Notes: a model not told the origin generated them from the letters alone. Shown: positions 1 through 9,305, counted from the first letter of the stretch. The stretch: DNA of 64,000 nt from Mesonia sp. HuA40 (GCF_008017835.1 NZ_VRLT01000028.1:124001-188000), one strand, 5' to 3'. Made by a program: numbers and translations.

Positions 1-1
1 C

Positions 2-2197
2 ACATTTGGTGAAGAAGGAAATGTTTTACTCATCGCAACCAATGATTCGCTTTTATTTACGCAAGAAAAACTAAATGCTTGGAATCAACTTGCTAAAAAG
101 TTAAGTACTTTTCAAGAGGTTGAACATACACTAGGTTTACATAATTTAAAACAATTAAAAAAATTTGAAAACCCAGCTCGGTTTGAGTTGGTTCCTGTAA
201 TTGATAGCAGTGCTAGTATCAATTCGGCTGCAGCCCAAAAACTCAAAACCCATTTATTTGAAAAATTGCCTTTTTATGAAGGTTTGGTTTACAGTAAAAA
301 ATCAAATACGGTACAAACCGCAGTTTATATAGATAAGGCCATTGTAAATAGCAAAGAAAGAAAAAATTTTATACTCGAAAAACTACAACCGGTCTTAGAT
401 GAATTTAAAGAAGAAAATGATATTAAAATTCACGTTTCGGGTATGCCTTACATCCGCACGCTTAACTCCCAAAATATCATCGATGAAATTCAATGGTTTG
501 TAGGGGGTGCTTTGTTGGTAACCTCACTGATTTTCTTTTTCTTTTTTAGATCTGTGCGCGCCACTTTAATCTCTATGCTTACGGTTATTATTGGAGTAAT
601 GTGGGCTTTTGGAGTTTTAGGTTTACTGCATTATGAAATTACCGTTTTAACCGCTATTATTCCACCTCTTATAATTGTAATTGGAATTCCCAATTGTATT
701 TTCTTGATTAACAAATACCAGCAAGAAATAAAAAAGCATGGTAATCAAGCAAAATCATTGCAACGGGTTATAGCTAAGGTTGGAAATGCAACTTTGATGA
801 CCAATGTAACTACCGCCTCTGGTTTTGCTACATTTATTATTACAGAAAGCACCTTGCTCAAAGAATTTGGTATTGTAGCTTCAATAAATATTGTTGCTAT
901 CTTTATTCTTAGCCTTTTGATTATACCTATAATTTACAGCTATTTGGCTTTGCCCAAAGAACGGCATTTGAGGCATTTAGGAAAAACCTGGATAGAAGGC
1001 TTTGAAAATTGGATTGTGCGCATGGTAAAACATAGGCGCATTACCATTTATATTGTTTCTATTTGTGCTTTGGTAATAAGTATTATTGGTATTTATACCA
1101 TTAGGGTTTCGGGTAGCTTACTCGAAGATATGCCTAAAGAGGCGGCCTTTTTTAAAGACATCGAATTCTTCGAAGAAGAATTTGATGGCATTATGCCACT
1201 CGAACTATTGATTGATACTAAAAGGCCTCAAGGGGTCACCAAATTAAGCACGCTTAAACGCATGCGCGATCTACAAGATTTGCTCGCCGAATACCCCGAA
1301 CTATCTAAACCTGTATCGATGGTAGAACTGGTAAAATATAGCAAACAAGCCTATTACAACGGCAACCCAGAATACTACCAATTACCTACTTCACAAGAGA
1401 AAAATTTTATTTTCCCGTACTTAAAGGGTGTAAATACCGCAGGCAGCAATCAGCTGAATGCTTATATAGATTCTACTGCTCAATTTGCCCGAATGACGGT
1501 TTTTATGAAAGACATTGGCACCGAAGAAATGGAGGCTATTGAAGATCAAATATGGCCAAAAATCAACAAGCTCTTTCCAGAAGATCGCTATGAAATTACA
1601 ATGACGGGTAAGGCTCTGGTTTTTCAAAAAGGAACCAATTATTTGGTTAAAAACCTTGTAATGTCATTGTCTTTAGCCATTCTACTTATCGCTATTTTTA
1701 TGGCTTGGATGTTTAGGTCATTCAAAATGATTATCATTTCACTAATTCCCAATTTATTACCGCTTTTAATAACGGCAGGGATGATGGGCTTTTTAGGCAT
1801 TCCCATCAAACCGTCTACAATTTTGGTATTTAGTATTGCTTTTGGTATATCGGTAGATGATACCATTCACTTCTTAGCTAAATACAGGCAAGAACTCAAG
1901 GCCAGAAATTGGAAAATTAGCAAATCGGTGTACCCCGCTTTGCGCGAAACTACCGTGAGTATGTTTTATACCTCAATCGTGCTTTTCTTTGGTTTTTCTG
2001 TTTTTATGATTAGTAGTTTTGGAGGTACTAAAGCATTAGGCGGACTGGTTTCTGCAACCTTGCTATTTGCGATGCTTTCTAATTTACTTCTGCTCCCTTC
2101 TTTATTGCTTTCTTTAGCAAGAAGCATTGCTAATAAAGAAGATTTTAAAGAACCAAACTTAGAAATTCTACCAGAAGAAATGGAGGATAAGGAATAA
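2..2197 (+). CDS. RND/MMPL-family membrane transporter, 5' end outside window
   Basis: The frame is open from the first bases, so the N-terminus lies upstream; the TTG at 188 is internal, not a start. The visible part has a soluble periplasmic-type domain, a bundle of hydrophobic helices, a second soluble domain and a second helix bundle, which is the duplicated RND/MMPL (sterol-sensing-like) plan. The second bundle keeps the polar signature GISVDDTIHFLAKYR, typical of proton-coupled RND/MMPL transporters; the equivalent place in the first bundle reads GIPNCIFLINKYQQE and lacks the acidic pair. Proteins of this type in Bacteroidota are annotated as MMPL or RND transporters; the substrate (lipid, hopanoid or other) cannot be read from sequence. 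The product ends with an acidic cytoplasmic tail. No linked fusion-protein or outer-membrane partner follows it. Confidence 0.85.
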   Translation, partial: TFGEEGNVLLIATNDSLLFTQEKLNAWNQLAKKLSTFQEVEHTLGLHNLKQLKKFENPARFELVPVIDSSASINSAAAQKLKTHLFEKLPFYEGLVYSKKSNTVQTAVYIDKAIVNSKERKNFILEKLQPVLDEFKEENDIKIHVSGMPYIRTLNSQNIIDEIQWFVGGALLVTSLIFFFFFRSVRATLISMLTVIIGVMWAFGVLGLLHYEITVLTAIIPPLIIVIGIPNCIFLINKYQQEIKKHGNQAKSLQRVIAKVGNATLMTNVTTASGFATFIITESTLLKEFGIVASINIVAIFILSLLIIPIIYSYLALPKERHLRHLGKTWIEGFENWIVRMVKHRRITIYIVSICALVISIIGIYTIRVSGSLLEDMPKEAAFFKDIEFFEEEFDGIMPLELLIDTKRPQGVTKLSTLKRMRDLQDLLAEYPELSKPVSMVELVKYSKQAYYNGNPEYYQLPTSQEKNFIFPYLKGVNTAGSNQLNAYIDSTAQFARMTVFMKDIGTEEMEAIEDQIWPKINKLFPEDRYEITMTGKALVFQKGTNYLVKNLVMSLSLAILLIAIFMAWMFRSFKMIIISLIPNLLPLLITAGMMGFLGIPIKPSTILVFSIAFGISVDDTIHFLAKYRQELKARNWKISKSVYPALRETTVSMFYTSIVLFFGFSVFMISSFGGTKALGGLVSATLLFAMLSNLLLLPSLLLSLARSIANKEDFKEPNLEILPEEMEDKE

Positions 2198-2305
2198 AAC
2201 CAATTATCCAGTTGGGTCTAATTGTTATAATTTTTATATTTACCCCAACACTTTTACATAAAAATTATGCTTAATTTAAAAATTAAACCCAATCTTTCAA
2301 AGATT

Positions 2306-2320
2306 AAAAAAAAGGGGGGG
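2306..2320 (+). other. A8G7 homopolymer that breaks the reading frame of the next gene
   Basis: Eight A are followed by seven G. The ATG at 2267 reads through this tract and hits TAA at 2321. The downstream frame (from 2322) encodes NLFYLISFLEGG and continues into the next gene; it has no ATG, GTG or TTG between its upstream stop at 2277 and the internal Met at 2364. Removing one base from the tract would fuse the ATG at 2267 to this frame and restore a complete first membrane helix. The tract may be a phase-variable switch, a sequencing error or a true mutation. Confidence 0.75.
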
Positions 2321-2363
2321 TAATCTATTTTATCTCATCTCTTTTTTAGAAGGTGGAGTAGTT

Positions 2364-3863
2364 ATGGTAACCGAGCTCGCTGGTGCTCGTATTTTAGCTC
2401 CCTTTTTTGGCTCGTCTCTTTACAGTTGGGCCTCGACCTTGTCAATTACTTTGTTAGCCTTAATGACAGGTTACTATACTGGCGGTTATGCCACCACCAA
2501 AAGAAAAACCAGCACGCCAAAAGCAATTTTTTTAGTTTTTCTCATAAGTGGTTTAATGGTGATGCTACAACCTAGCTTAGGCAGAACCGTTATGCAAGAG
2601 ACCATTCAACTCCCATTCTTCACTGGGATTATTATTTCGCAACTAATCTTTTTATTTCCTCCGGTATTCCTAATGGGTATGATGAGCCCAATGATCATTG
2701 CGCAAATCAATCAAACGGTACAGCGGGCAGGTAAATCTGCTGGTAACATCTATGCCATTTCTACTTTTGGCGGTATTTTATTCACGCTGCTTTTCGGTTT
2801 TTTAATTATTCCTGAGTACGGTATTAGCTTACCGGTAATTCTATTAGGTGCTTTCGTAATATTGTTTTCTTCTGTACTATTATTGCGTCAAAAAATTTCT
2901 GTACCGATGGGCTTGGTTTTAGCATTGATAATTTTAGCCCAATTTAGGCAAGCTTATGTAAGCTATCAAGAATACTCTCCCATTCACGCTAAGGGTGAAA
3001 GTTTAGTAGAATATTCAGAAGGTTTATTAGGCGAAATCAGTATCAGTAATCAAAATTTAAAAAGTCCAGACGGTCGTCCCTTTAAAGCTAGAATGCTCAA
3101 GGTAAATAACGTGATGCAAAATCAAGCCGTACTCAACTACCCCAAAGCCAGTTTGGTTTATTATGTAAACTTTATTCGTAATTTGGTAGGACAATTGCCT
3201 AAAAAAGAATCGGCACTTATTGTAGGTCTGGGTGCAGGTAATATATACTCAGACATGCAGTTGTACAATATAGATGTAGAAACCGTAGAGATTGACCAGC
3301 GCATTTATGATTATGGGGTAAAGTATTTTAAAATGAAACCACACCCAGAAAAAAGCCACATTACCGACGGGCGCTACTTTATTAATACCGCACAAAAACA
3401 ATACGACATCATTGTACTCGATGTTATTGTTGGCGAGAATGTAGCCAAGCAATTGGTAACCTTAGAAAGTTTTAAAAAAATGTATGAGCTATTACCCAAT
3501 CAAGGCACTTTAATAATTGAACATGGCGGTATTCAAGATTTTTCTAAAAACAAATTTGTACCTAGCCTGCATAAAACCCTAGGTCAAGCCGGATTTGAGG
3601 TAAGCATGTTTAATCCGGTAAAGGCGCCCAATAACCGGTATGGCGATGTTTTGTTTGTTGCCACCAAAAATAAACCCATCGATAAAAATAATATTTTCGT
3701 TGCTGAAGACATGCTCCTTTCGGCAGGCCCCATCAGGCAATACGAAGTTTTTTTAAATGATTTTGATACTTCCGTCCCAGCGGAATTACTCACCGATGAT
3801 AAAAACAAAACCGACTTATTACTTAGAGGCCACTACTTACATATCCGCGAAAAGCGAAATTAA
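2364..3863 (+). CDS. Fused membrane/spermidine-synthase-like protein (frame-broken N-terminus)
   Basis: The N-terminal half is a set of hydrophobic helices starting with MVTELAGARILAPFFG. The C-terminal half, from about residue 205, is a Rossmann methyltransferase-like domain of the spermidine synthase superfamily, with ALIVGLGAGN as the nucleotide-binding loop, then VETVEIDQRI and DIIVLDVIVG. Such fused MFS/spermidine-synthase-like proteins are widespread; substrate and product are generally unknown, and true aminopropyltransferase activity should not be assumed. Position 2364 is only the first in-frame ATG. Family members normally start about 30 residues earlier, and the ATG at 2267 provides that extension if one base is lost from the A8G7 tract. 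From 2364 the first helix is truncated. The polyamine genes at 19-22 kb are not linked to it. Confidence 0.75.
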   Translation: MVTELAGARILAPFFGSSLYSWASTLSITLLALMTGYYTGGYATTKRKTSTPKAIFLVFLISGLMVMLQPSLGRTVMQETIQLPFFTGIIISQLIFLFPPVFLMGMMSPMIIAQINQTVQRAGKSAGNIYAISTFGGILFTLLFGFLIIPEYGISLPVILLGAFVILFSSVLLLRQKISVPMGLVLALIILAQFRQAYVSYQEYSPIHAKGESLVEYSEGLLGEISISNQNLKSPDGRPFKARMLKVNNVMQNQAVLNYPKASLVYYVNFIRNLVGQLPKKESALIVGLGAGNIYSDMQLYNIDVETVEIDQRIYDYGVKYFKMKPHPEKSHITDGRYFINTAQKQYDIIVLDVIVGENVAKQLVTLESFKKMYELLPNQGTLIIEHGGIQDFSKNKFVPSLHKTLGQAGFEVSMFNPVKAPNNRYGDVLFVATKNKPIDKNNIFVAEDMLLSAGPIRQYEVFLNDFDTSVPAELLTDDKNKTDLLLRGHYLHIREKRN

Positions 3864-4124
3864 GCTAAAACCAAACACTACAAGCCTTCAATTAATTGAA
3901 AATGCTTCACCCTAAAAATGGGTCAATCTTTAGAACATCCACAAGATGCTGCACCTATTGCTCAGTGTGCTGTACAAATCACAAATTCTGCTTTTAAAAA
4001 ATTCGGGGTAATCGTAAATTTAGTTATTAAGCCTTAAACCCTTTTTTTGAGTCAACCTAGATTGAATTAGTTGTAAGCAACCAAAATTCCCTGCTTAGGG
4101 CTTTAAAAGCTATGTCGAAAAAAT

Positions 4125-4132
4125 TATCTTTG
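4125..4132 (+). promoter_or_regulatory. Promoter -7 box of asnS
   Basis: TATCTTTG matches the Bacteroidota TAnnTTTG -7 consensus exactly and lies 19 bases before the asnS ATG. A TTTA about 20 bases upstream is a weak -33 candidate. The remaining intergenic sequence from 3864 holds only a doubtful 39-codon reading frame (3918-4037). Confidence 0.5.
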
Positions 4133-4151
4133 CCTTACAAATGCAAACGAC

Positions 4152-5594
4152 ATGAAAAACACAAAAATTGTAGAAGTATTAAAAACCGATCCTGTACTGC
4201 AAGAAATCAGCGTGCAAGGATGGGTACGTGCCTTTAGAAGTAACCGCTTTATTGCTCTTAATGATGGTTCTACGATAAATAATATACAAGCTGTAGTTGA
4301 CTTTGAAAACACACCACAAGAAATCTTAGATGAAATTAATATTGGCGCTGCGCTACATATTACTGGAACTTTAAAAGAAAGTGAGGGTAAAGGGCAAAAG
4401 GTAGAAATTGCTGCCAAAGAGATTACTATTTTAGGCAAAGCCAACTCTGATGATGTAAAAAAGACCATCCTTTCTCCTAAGCGTCACAGTCTAGAAAAAC
4501 TTAGAGAGCAAGCTCACTTACGCGTACGTACCAATACCTTTGGTGCCATTATGCGCGTACGTGCCAAATTATCTTTTGCGGTGCACCAATACTTTAATGA
4601 AAATGGATTTTATTACGTAAACACGCCTATTATTACGGGTAGTGATGCCGAAGGTGCAGGCGAAATGTTTCGCGTTACTAACTTTGACCTAAACAATCCT
4701 GCCAAAGATGAGAATGGTAAAGTAAATTTTAAAGAAGATTTCTTTGGCAAAGAAACCAATCTTACCGTTAGCGGACAGTTAGAAGCCGAAACTTATGCAA
4801 TGGGCCTTGGCCAAGTTTATACCTTTGGACCTACATTTAGAGCAGAAAACTCAAACACCTCAAGACACTTAGCTGAATTTTGGATGATTGAGCCAGAGGT
4901 TGCCTTCTGTGATTTAGATGGCAATATGGATTTAGCCGAAGATTTTATTAAATATGTTTTAGACTACGTACTTACTCATTGTGATGATGATCTCGCATTC
5001 TTAGAAAACCGATTAATTCAAGAAGATAAGGCAAAGCCCGAAAAAGATAGAGCGCCCATGCCTTTACGAGAAAAGTTAAAGTTTATTACAGAAAATAATT
5101 TCAAACGAGTAAGCTATACAGAGGCCATAGAAATTCTTAGAAATTCTAAACCCAATAAGAAAAAGAAGTTTGATTACTTAATTGAAGAGTGGGGTGCCGA
5201 TTTGCAGAGTGAGCACGAACGTTATTTGGTAGAAAAACACTTTAAGTGCCCAGTAATTTTATTTGATTATCCTGCGCAAATTAAAGCCTTTTATATGCGT
5301 TTAAACGAAGACGGCAAGACCGTTAGAGCCATGGATGTTCTTTTCCCTGGTATTGGCGAAATGGTAGGTGGTTCGCAACGTGAAGAACGTTTAGAGGTAC
5401 TACAAGCAAAAATGAAAGAGTTTAATATAGACGAAGAAGAGTTGTGGTGGTACCTGGATACCCGACGTTTTGGCTCTTGTGTTCACAGTGGTTTTGGACT
5501 GGGCTTTGAACGTTTGGTGCTTTTCGCAACCGGGATGAGTAATATTAGAGACGTAATTCCTTTTCCAAGAACACCCCAAAACGCAGAGTTTTAA
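4152..5594 (+). CDS. asnS: Asparagine--tRNA ligase
   Basis: Charges tRNA-Asn with asparagine in the cytoplasm. The protein has 480 residues, usual for bacterial AsnRS. An N-terminal OB-fold anticodon-binding domain (VQGWVRAFRSNRFIALNDGS) is followed by the class II catalytic core. Class II motif 2 reads FRAENSNTSRHLAEFWMIEPE in part, and motif 3 is GFGLGFERLVLFATG, followed by the AsnRS-type end NIRDVIPFPRTP. The replacement of the aspartyl-type PQ region by these Asn-type residues supports AsnRS rather than AspRS. The start is the first ATG after a good -7 box, and the first residues MKNTKIVEVL are normal for the family in this phylum. The gene ends before a bidirectional hairpin shared with the convergent block. 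Confidence 0.96.
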   Translation: MKNTKIVEVLKTDPVLQEISVQGWVRAFRSNRFIALNDGSTINNIQAVVDFENTPQEILDEINIGAALHITGTLKESEGKGQKVEIAAKEITILGKANSDDVKKTILSPKRHSLEKLREQAHLRVRTNTFGAIMRVRAKLSFAVHQYFNENGFYYVNTPIITGSDAEGAGEMFRVTNFDLNNPAKDENGKVNFKEDFFGKETNLTVSGQLEAETYAMGLGQVYTFGPTFRAENSNTSRHLAEFWMIEPEVAFCDLDGNMDLAEDFIKYVLDYVLTHCDDDLAFLENRLIQEDKAKPEKDRAPMPLREKLKFITENNFKRVSYTEAIEILRNSKPNKKKKFDYLIEEWGADLQSEHERYLVEKHFKCPVILFDYPAQIKAFYMRLNEDGKTVRAMDVLFPGIGEMVGGSQREERLEVLQAKMKEFNIDEEELWWYLDTRRFGSCVHSGFGLGFERLVLFATGMSNIRDVIPFPRTPQNAEF

Positions 5595-5654
5595 TAACGC
5601 TATAACAGGTCTAAGAATTAATTTTATTATTACGCTCAAGGCGGATTTAAACAT

Positions 5655-5682
5655 AAAAAACCCAGTTCTCACTGGGTTTTTT
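5655..5682. terminator. Bidirectional terminator between asnS and the glyS block
   Basis: A perfect 12-bp stem, AAAAAACCCAGT / ACTGGGTTTTTT, with a TCTC loop. The A-run on one side and T-run on the other let it act for asnS on + and for the small membrane protein on -. Confidence 0.85.
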
Positions 5683-5684
5683 AT

Positions 5685-5909
5685 TTATACCTTCTTATTC
5701 AAATTTTTAAGATTTCTTATTTCTTCTTTTTGACTCTTCACCTGGCGTCTTAAATAAAACAACTCCGCAATCAGATAAAGCAATACAAAAAAATTTTGCA
5801 AATCTGTTGTTATTAAAGCTTTCCCCCACTCAAATCGTAACAGTAAAAAGCAAATAAAAAAGGCTCCTAAAGCTACATAGCGCGTATATTTTAGAAATTG
5901 CTCTAACAT
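5685..5909 (-). CDS. Small two-helix membrane protein with charged tail
   Basis: A 74-residue protein of unknown function. Two hydrophobic segments are visible, YVALGAFFICFLLL (about residues 11-26) and FFVLLYLIAELFYL (about 40-53). A strongly charged, probably coiled-coil tail follows (RRQVKSQKEEIRNLKNLNKK). It begins 7 bases after the glyS stop on the same strand, so it is probably co-transcribed with glyS, and it ends at the shared terminator. Nothing in it points to a catalytic role. Confidence 0.6.
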   Translation of the reverse strand: MLEQFLKYTRYVALGAFFICFLLLRFEWGKALITTDLQNFFVLLYLIAELFYLRRQVKSQKEEIRNLKNLNKKV

Positions 5910-5916
5910 AAAAAAC

Positions 5917-7458
5917 TTATTGGGGTTGCATCCAAGTTCTAAAATCTACTGCTTTTCCTATTATTTCACGCAATTGCGCAATAGGTACGCGCTGCTGTTC
6001 CATACTATCACGGTGTCTAATAGTCACTTGGTTGTCTTCTAAAGTATCGTGATCTATCGTAATACAAAAAGGAGTCCCAGCAGCATCTTGCCTTCTATAC
6101 CTCCTGCCAACGGCATCTTTCTCGTCGTAAGTCACATTGAAATCCCACTGTAAATCTGCTACTATTTTTTCGGCTATTTCGGGTAAACCGTCTTTCTTCA
6201 CTAAAGGCAAGATGGCTGCTTTATAAGGTGCCAATATAGCCGGTAATTTAAGGACGGTTCGTGTGGTGCCTCCTTCTAGTTCTTCCTGCTGCAAAGCACT
6301 AGAGAAAACCGCCAAAAACATACGGTCAAGCCCTATAGAAGTCTCTATCACATAAGGAGTATAATTCTTATTCAATTCAGGATCAAAAAACTGTAATTTT
6401 TTACCAGAGTGCTCCTCGTGGGCTTTCAAATCAAAGTCGGTTCTAGAATGTATGCCCTCCAATTCTTTAAAACCAAAGGGAAATTTAAACTCTATATCGG
6501 TAGCGGCATTGGCATAATGAGCCATTTTTTCATGGTCATGGAAACGATAATTATCTTTGCCTAAGCCCAAAGATTGATGCCAATTTTGTCTGGTTTCTTT
6601 CCAATACTCAAACCACTTGAGTTCTTCTCCTGGCCGAACAAAAAACTGCATTTCCATTTGTTCAAACTCGCGCTGGCGAAAAATAAACTGTCTTGCAACA
6701 ATTTCATTTCTAAAAGCCTTACCTATTTGAGCAATACCAAATGGTATTTTCATACGCCCCGTTTTTTGCACGTTGGCAAAATTTACAAATATACCTTGAG
6801 CCGTTTCAGGTCGCAGGTATAAATCGGTAGCTGAATCTGCCGAAGCACCTAATTTAGTACCAAACATCAAGTTGAATTGTTTGACATCGGTCCAGTTTTT
6901 TGAACCAGTTTCGGGGCAAGCAATCCCAAGTTCTTCGATTAAAGCTTTAACATCGGCGAGATTTTCTTCGGTAAGTGATTTAGCTAAACGCTCCAACACT
7001 TCTTTTTGCTCTTTACGGTAACGCAATACACGCGGATTGGTGCTTACAAACTCATTTTCATTAAAAGCATCTCCAAATCGTTTCTTAGCCTTGGCAATTT
7101 CTTTCTCGGCCTTTTGGTTAAGCTTCTCTGCATAATCTTCTACCAAAACATCGGCGCGATAACGCTTTTTGGAGTCTTTATTATCAATCAAAGGATCGTT
7201 AAAAGCATCAACGTGACCCGAGGCTTTCCAAGTGGTAGGATGCATAAGAATCGCGGCATCTAAGCCAACAATATTTTGATGCATTTGCACCATGCTTTTC
7301 CACCAATAATCTTTTATATTTTTTTTGAGTTCTGCTCCGTTTTGACCGTAATCATAAACGGCACTTAATCCATCATAGATTTCGCTAGATGAAAAAATAT
7401 AGCCATACTCCTTAGCATGGGCTATTACTTGTTTAAATGTATCTTGTTGTTTTGCCAT
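5917..7458 (-). CDS. glyS: Glycine--tRNA ligase (alpha2 type)
   Basis: Charges tRNA-Gly with glycine. At 513 residues it is the single-chain homodimeric class II enzyme, not the alpha/beta bacterial form. It starts MAKQQDTFKQVIAHAKEYGY and carries the typical FSSSEIYDGLSAVYDYG. The catalytic core includes YLRPETAQGIFVNF, FGIAQIGKAFRNEI with RQREFEQMEMQFF (motif 2 region), and VIETSIGLDRMFLAV (motif 3). The C-terminal anticodon-binding domain begins near ILAPYKAAILPL and contains RYRRQDAAGTPFCITID. A perfect -7 box lies only 4 bases upstream of the ATG, so the transcript may be leaderless. Confidence 0.96.
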   Translation of the reverse strand: MAKQQDTFKQVIAHAKEYGYIFSSSEIYDGLSAVYDYGQNGAELKKNIKDYWWKSMVQMHQNIVGLDAAILMHPTTWKASGHVDAFNDPLIDNKDSKKRYRADVLVEDYAEKLNQKAEKEIAKAKKRFGDAFNENEFVSTNPRVLRYRKEQKEVLERLAKSLTEENLADVKALIEELGIACPETGSKNWTDVKQFNLMFGTKLGASADSATDLYLRPETAQGIFVNFANVQKTGRMKIPFGIAQIGKAFRNEIVARQFIFRQREFEQMEMQFFVRPGEELKWFEYWKETRQNWHQSLGLGKDNYRFHDHEKMAHYANAATDIEFKFPFGFKELEGIHSRTDFDLKAHEEHSGKKLQFFDPELNKNYTPYVIETSIGLDRMFLAVFSSALQQEELEGGTTRTVLKLPAILAPYKAAILPLVKKDGLPEIAEKIVADLQWDFNVTYDEKDAVGRRYRRQDAAGTPFCITIDHDTLEDNQVTIRHRDSMEQQRVPIAQLREIIGKAVDFRTWMQPQ

Positions 7459-7462
7459 AGCA

Positions 7463-7470
7463 CAAAAATA
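7463..7470 (-). promoter_or_regulatory. Promoter -7 box directly before glyS
   Basis: On the minus strand TATTTTTG fits TAnnTTTG exactly. Only four bases (TGCT) separate it from the glyS ATG, which places the expected transcription start at or within the start codon. No convincing -33 element was found at the usual distance. Confidence 0.45.
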
Positions 7471-7511
7471 GTAATATTATACCAATGTTTATCTTGTATT
7501 TTATAAGGTTT

Positions 7512-8384
7512 TTATTCTAGATTCAACTCTTGAGCGCCTACTTTACGGCCACCAAAAAATAAGTTGATTACATAGCGGCCCGCTATAAAATTTTCTTGTT
7601 CAAAATGCATACAAATATCAAGTGCCTTTTGCTCATAACTAAATTTATGCTTTAAAGAGTAAACCAACTTTTGAGTCCCCATTTTAATACTCGCCTTACT
7701 CCCGAGAAGATTGTTTTTAGGATTGATAATCTGAACATACATTTGATACTCTCTTGCGCTTGCCAAGTTATTGGCTTGAATTTGGGTGCAAATTTCTAAA
7801 ACCCGGGTTTTTTTTGCTTCGCGAATTGATTTACTCCCTGGCCTGGCTGATGCCTTCGCCTGCACTTTATATTGCCCAAAATGCAGTTGTGAAGCATCTT
7901 CTAATTGCCGACTGAGCAATTGGTTTTCTTTAAAAAGTGAATCGCTCTTTTTTTGCTCGCGCAACTGGGCTGCTTGTGCCAATACCACATCGTCTTCTAA
8001 ATTGCGCTTCATAGCCTGGAGACTATCAACTTGCTTTTGCAACTTGTTGGTTTTTTGTTTGTATTTAATGGCTATTAATTCGACTTTCGAGAGTTGTTGC
8101 AAATCAATTTGTTGTACATCTAAACTATCTAACAAACCCTTGATTCGGTCGGCGTCTTTTTGCACCTGATTCTTTAGCTCTTTATTCTCTTGAATTACCT
8201 GCGCATATTGTTCGCGCAAAGCATCTAATTCGCTGCGCAAGCGTTCTTTTTCCTGTGCTATAATAGCCAAGTTCTTTTTGTTTTCTTGATAAAAATTTAG
8301 AGTAAAAAACACAGAGATTATCAAGATCCCAGCAAGCATTAGCATGAGTACCTTGAGTATGTTTTTATTATTCTGAATATTCAT
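7512..8384 (-). CDS. Membrane-anchored coiled-coil protein
   Basis: A 290-residue protein of unknown function. One N-terminal membrane helix (VLMLMLAGILIISVFFTL, about residues 12-29) is followed by a long coiled coil from about 35 to 170, with heptad-like repeats of Glu, Gln, Lys and Leu. A globular C-terminal domain follows from about 185. With one uncleaved N-terminal helix and no later membrane segment, the bulk should face the periplasm. Its C-terminal domain contains VYSLKHKFSYEQKALDICMH and ends GAQELNLE. It lies upstream of glyS on the same strand but glyS has its own promoter box between them. It starts back to back with comF. Confidence 0.7.
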   Translation of the reverse strand: MNIQNNKNILKVLMLMLAGILIISVFFTLNFYQENKKNLAIIAQEKERLRSELDALREQYAQVIQENKELKNQVQKDADRIKGLLDSLDVQQIDLQQLSKVELIAIKYKQKTNKLQKQVDSLQAMKRNLEDDVVLAQAAQLREQKKSDSLFKENQLLSRQLEDASQLHFGQYKVQAKASARPGSKSIREAKKTRVLEICTQIQANNLASAREYQMYVQIINPKNNLLGSKASIKMGTQKLVYSLKHKFSYEQKALDICMHFEQENFIAGRYVINLFFGGRKVGAQELNLE

Positions 8385-8432
8385 AACCCTCTCTTTTCAA
8401 GAATTTTGCGTAAATTAAACAAGCCTAATGAA

Positions 8433-9116
8433 ATGCATTCAATCTTGTTATTAAATTTTCTATTTCCAAAAACCTGCGCCTGCTGTTCACAGTACCTTCT
8501 TTACAGAGAACAGGTAGTTTGTTTGGCTTGTCATTATTTATTACCGATGGCCAGTGCACAATTAACCAACGAAAATACAGTAAAAAAAGTATTTTCAGGA
8601 AGAATACCTGTAGAGAATGCCTGTAGCTTGTTTATTTTTGAGAAAAACTCGTTGGTACAACATTTAATGCATGAGTTAAAGTACAAAGGCCGGGTTGAAA
8701 TTAGTTTTTATTTGGGAAAATGGTTGGGCGTCATTCTAAGTCAATTGCCCGCTTACCAGCATATTGATTATGTAATTCCCATACCATTACATAAGCGCAA
8801 ATTGGCAAAGCGAGGCTATAACCAAGTAGCCGGATTTGGGCAAGAAATAGCAAAAGCGCTTGGTACAAATTATACGCACCAAGTACTCATAAAAAACAAT
8901 CCGTCTCAAACACAAGTTTTTAAAGATAGATTTGCCCGTGCCCAGTTACAGCATCATTTGTTTGCTTTAAATGATGCAGACCTGCTCAAAAACAAACATA
9001 TTTTACTGGTAGATGATATTATCACTACTGGTGCAACCTTAGAAACTTGCGCTAAAAAATTACTCGATATACCCGGACTCAAAATTAGCATTGCCAGCAT
9101 GGCATTAACTATTTAA
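8433..9116 (+). CDS. ComF-family phosphoribosyltransferase-like protein
   Basis: ComF homologues take part in natural DNA uptake in some bacteria; in Bacteroidota the role is inferred. The N-terminus has a four-Cys zinc-ribbon pattern (CACC then CLAC). The C-terminal half is a type I phosphoribosyltransferase fold, with YVIPIPLHKRKLAKRGYNQ and the PRPP-binding loop ILLVDDIITTGATLE. The frame is open from a TTG at 8406, but the ATG at 8433 (MHSILLLNFLFPKTCACC) puts the zinc ribbon at the usual distance from the start, so it is preferred. The gene is divergent from the coiled-coil gene. Confidence 0.85.
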   Translation: MHSILLLNFLFPKTCACCSQYLLYREQVVCLACHYLLPMASAQLTNENTVKKVFSGRIPVENACSLFIFEKNSLVQHLMHELKYKGRVEISFYLGKWLGVILSQLPAYQHIDYVIPIPLHKRKLAKRGYNQVAGFGQEIAKALGTNYTHQVLIKNNPSQTQVFKDRFARAQLQHHLFALNDADLLKNKHILLVDDIITTGATLETCAKKLLDIPGLKISIASMALTI

Positions 9117-9297
9117 TTTTAACACTTTATTCATTTTATCAAGCAATAGGTTCATTTATTTCAAATAACTAATTTTTTAACACAAAAAAAAATTAGTAAA
9201 AAAGTACAAGACAATTTCTTCACATTTTTTTTAATCGGCTCTAGCACCCATCGCTAATATTCTTAATTTTTATTTATAATTAATCTAGATAAAGTCA

Positions 9298-9305
9298 TAC
9301 ATTTG
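9298..9305 (+). promoter_or_regulatory. Promoter -7 box of the TonB-receptor operon
   Basis: TACATTTG matches TAnnTTTG exactly, 29 bases before the ATG of the receptor. The surrounding 200 bases are very AT-rich. I did not find a recognisable Fur box. Confidence 0.5.

Noticed and set aside
188-188. TTG at 188 as start of the RND transporter
   Set aside because: The frame is open to the first bases of the window and the upstream translation continues the same domain.
2364-3863. Calling this gene speE
   Set aside because: Fused membrane/spermidine-synthase-like proteins are not known to make spermidine, and it is not linked to the polyamine operon.
3918-4037. 39-codon reading frame between the spermidine-synthase-like gene and asnS
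   Set aside because: No recognisable features, no clear start context, and it lies next to the asnS promoter; not enough to call a gene.
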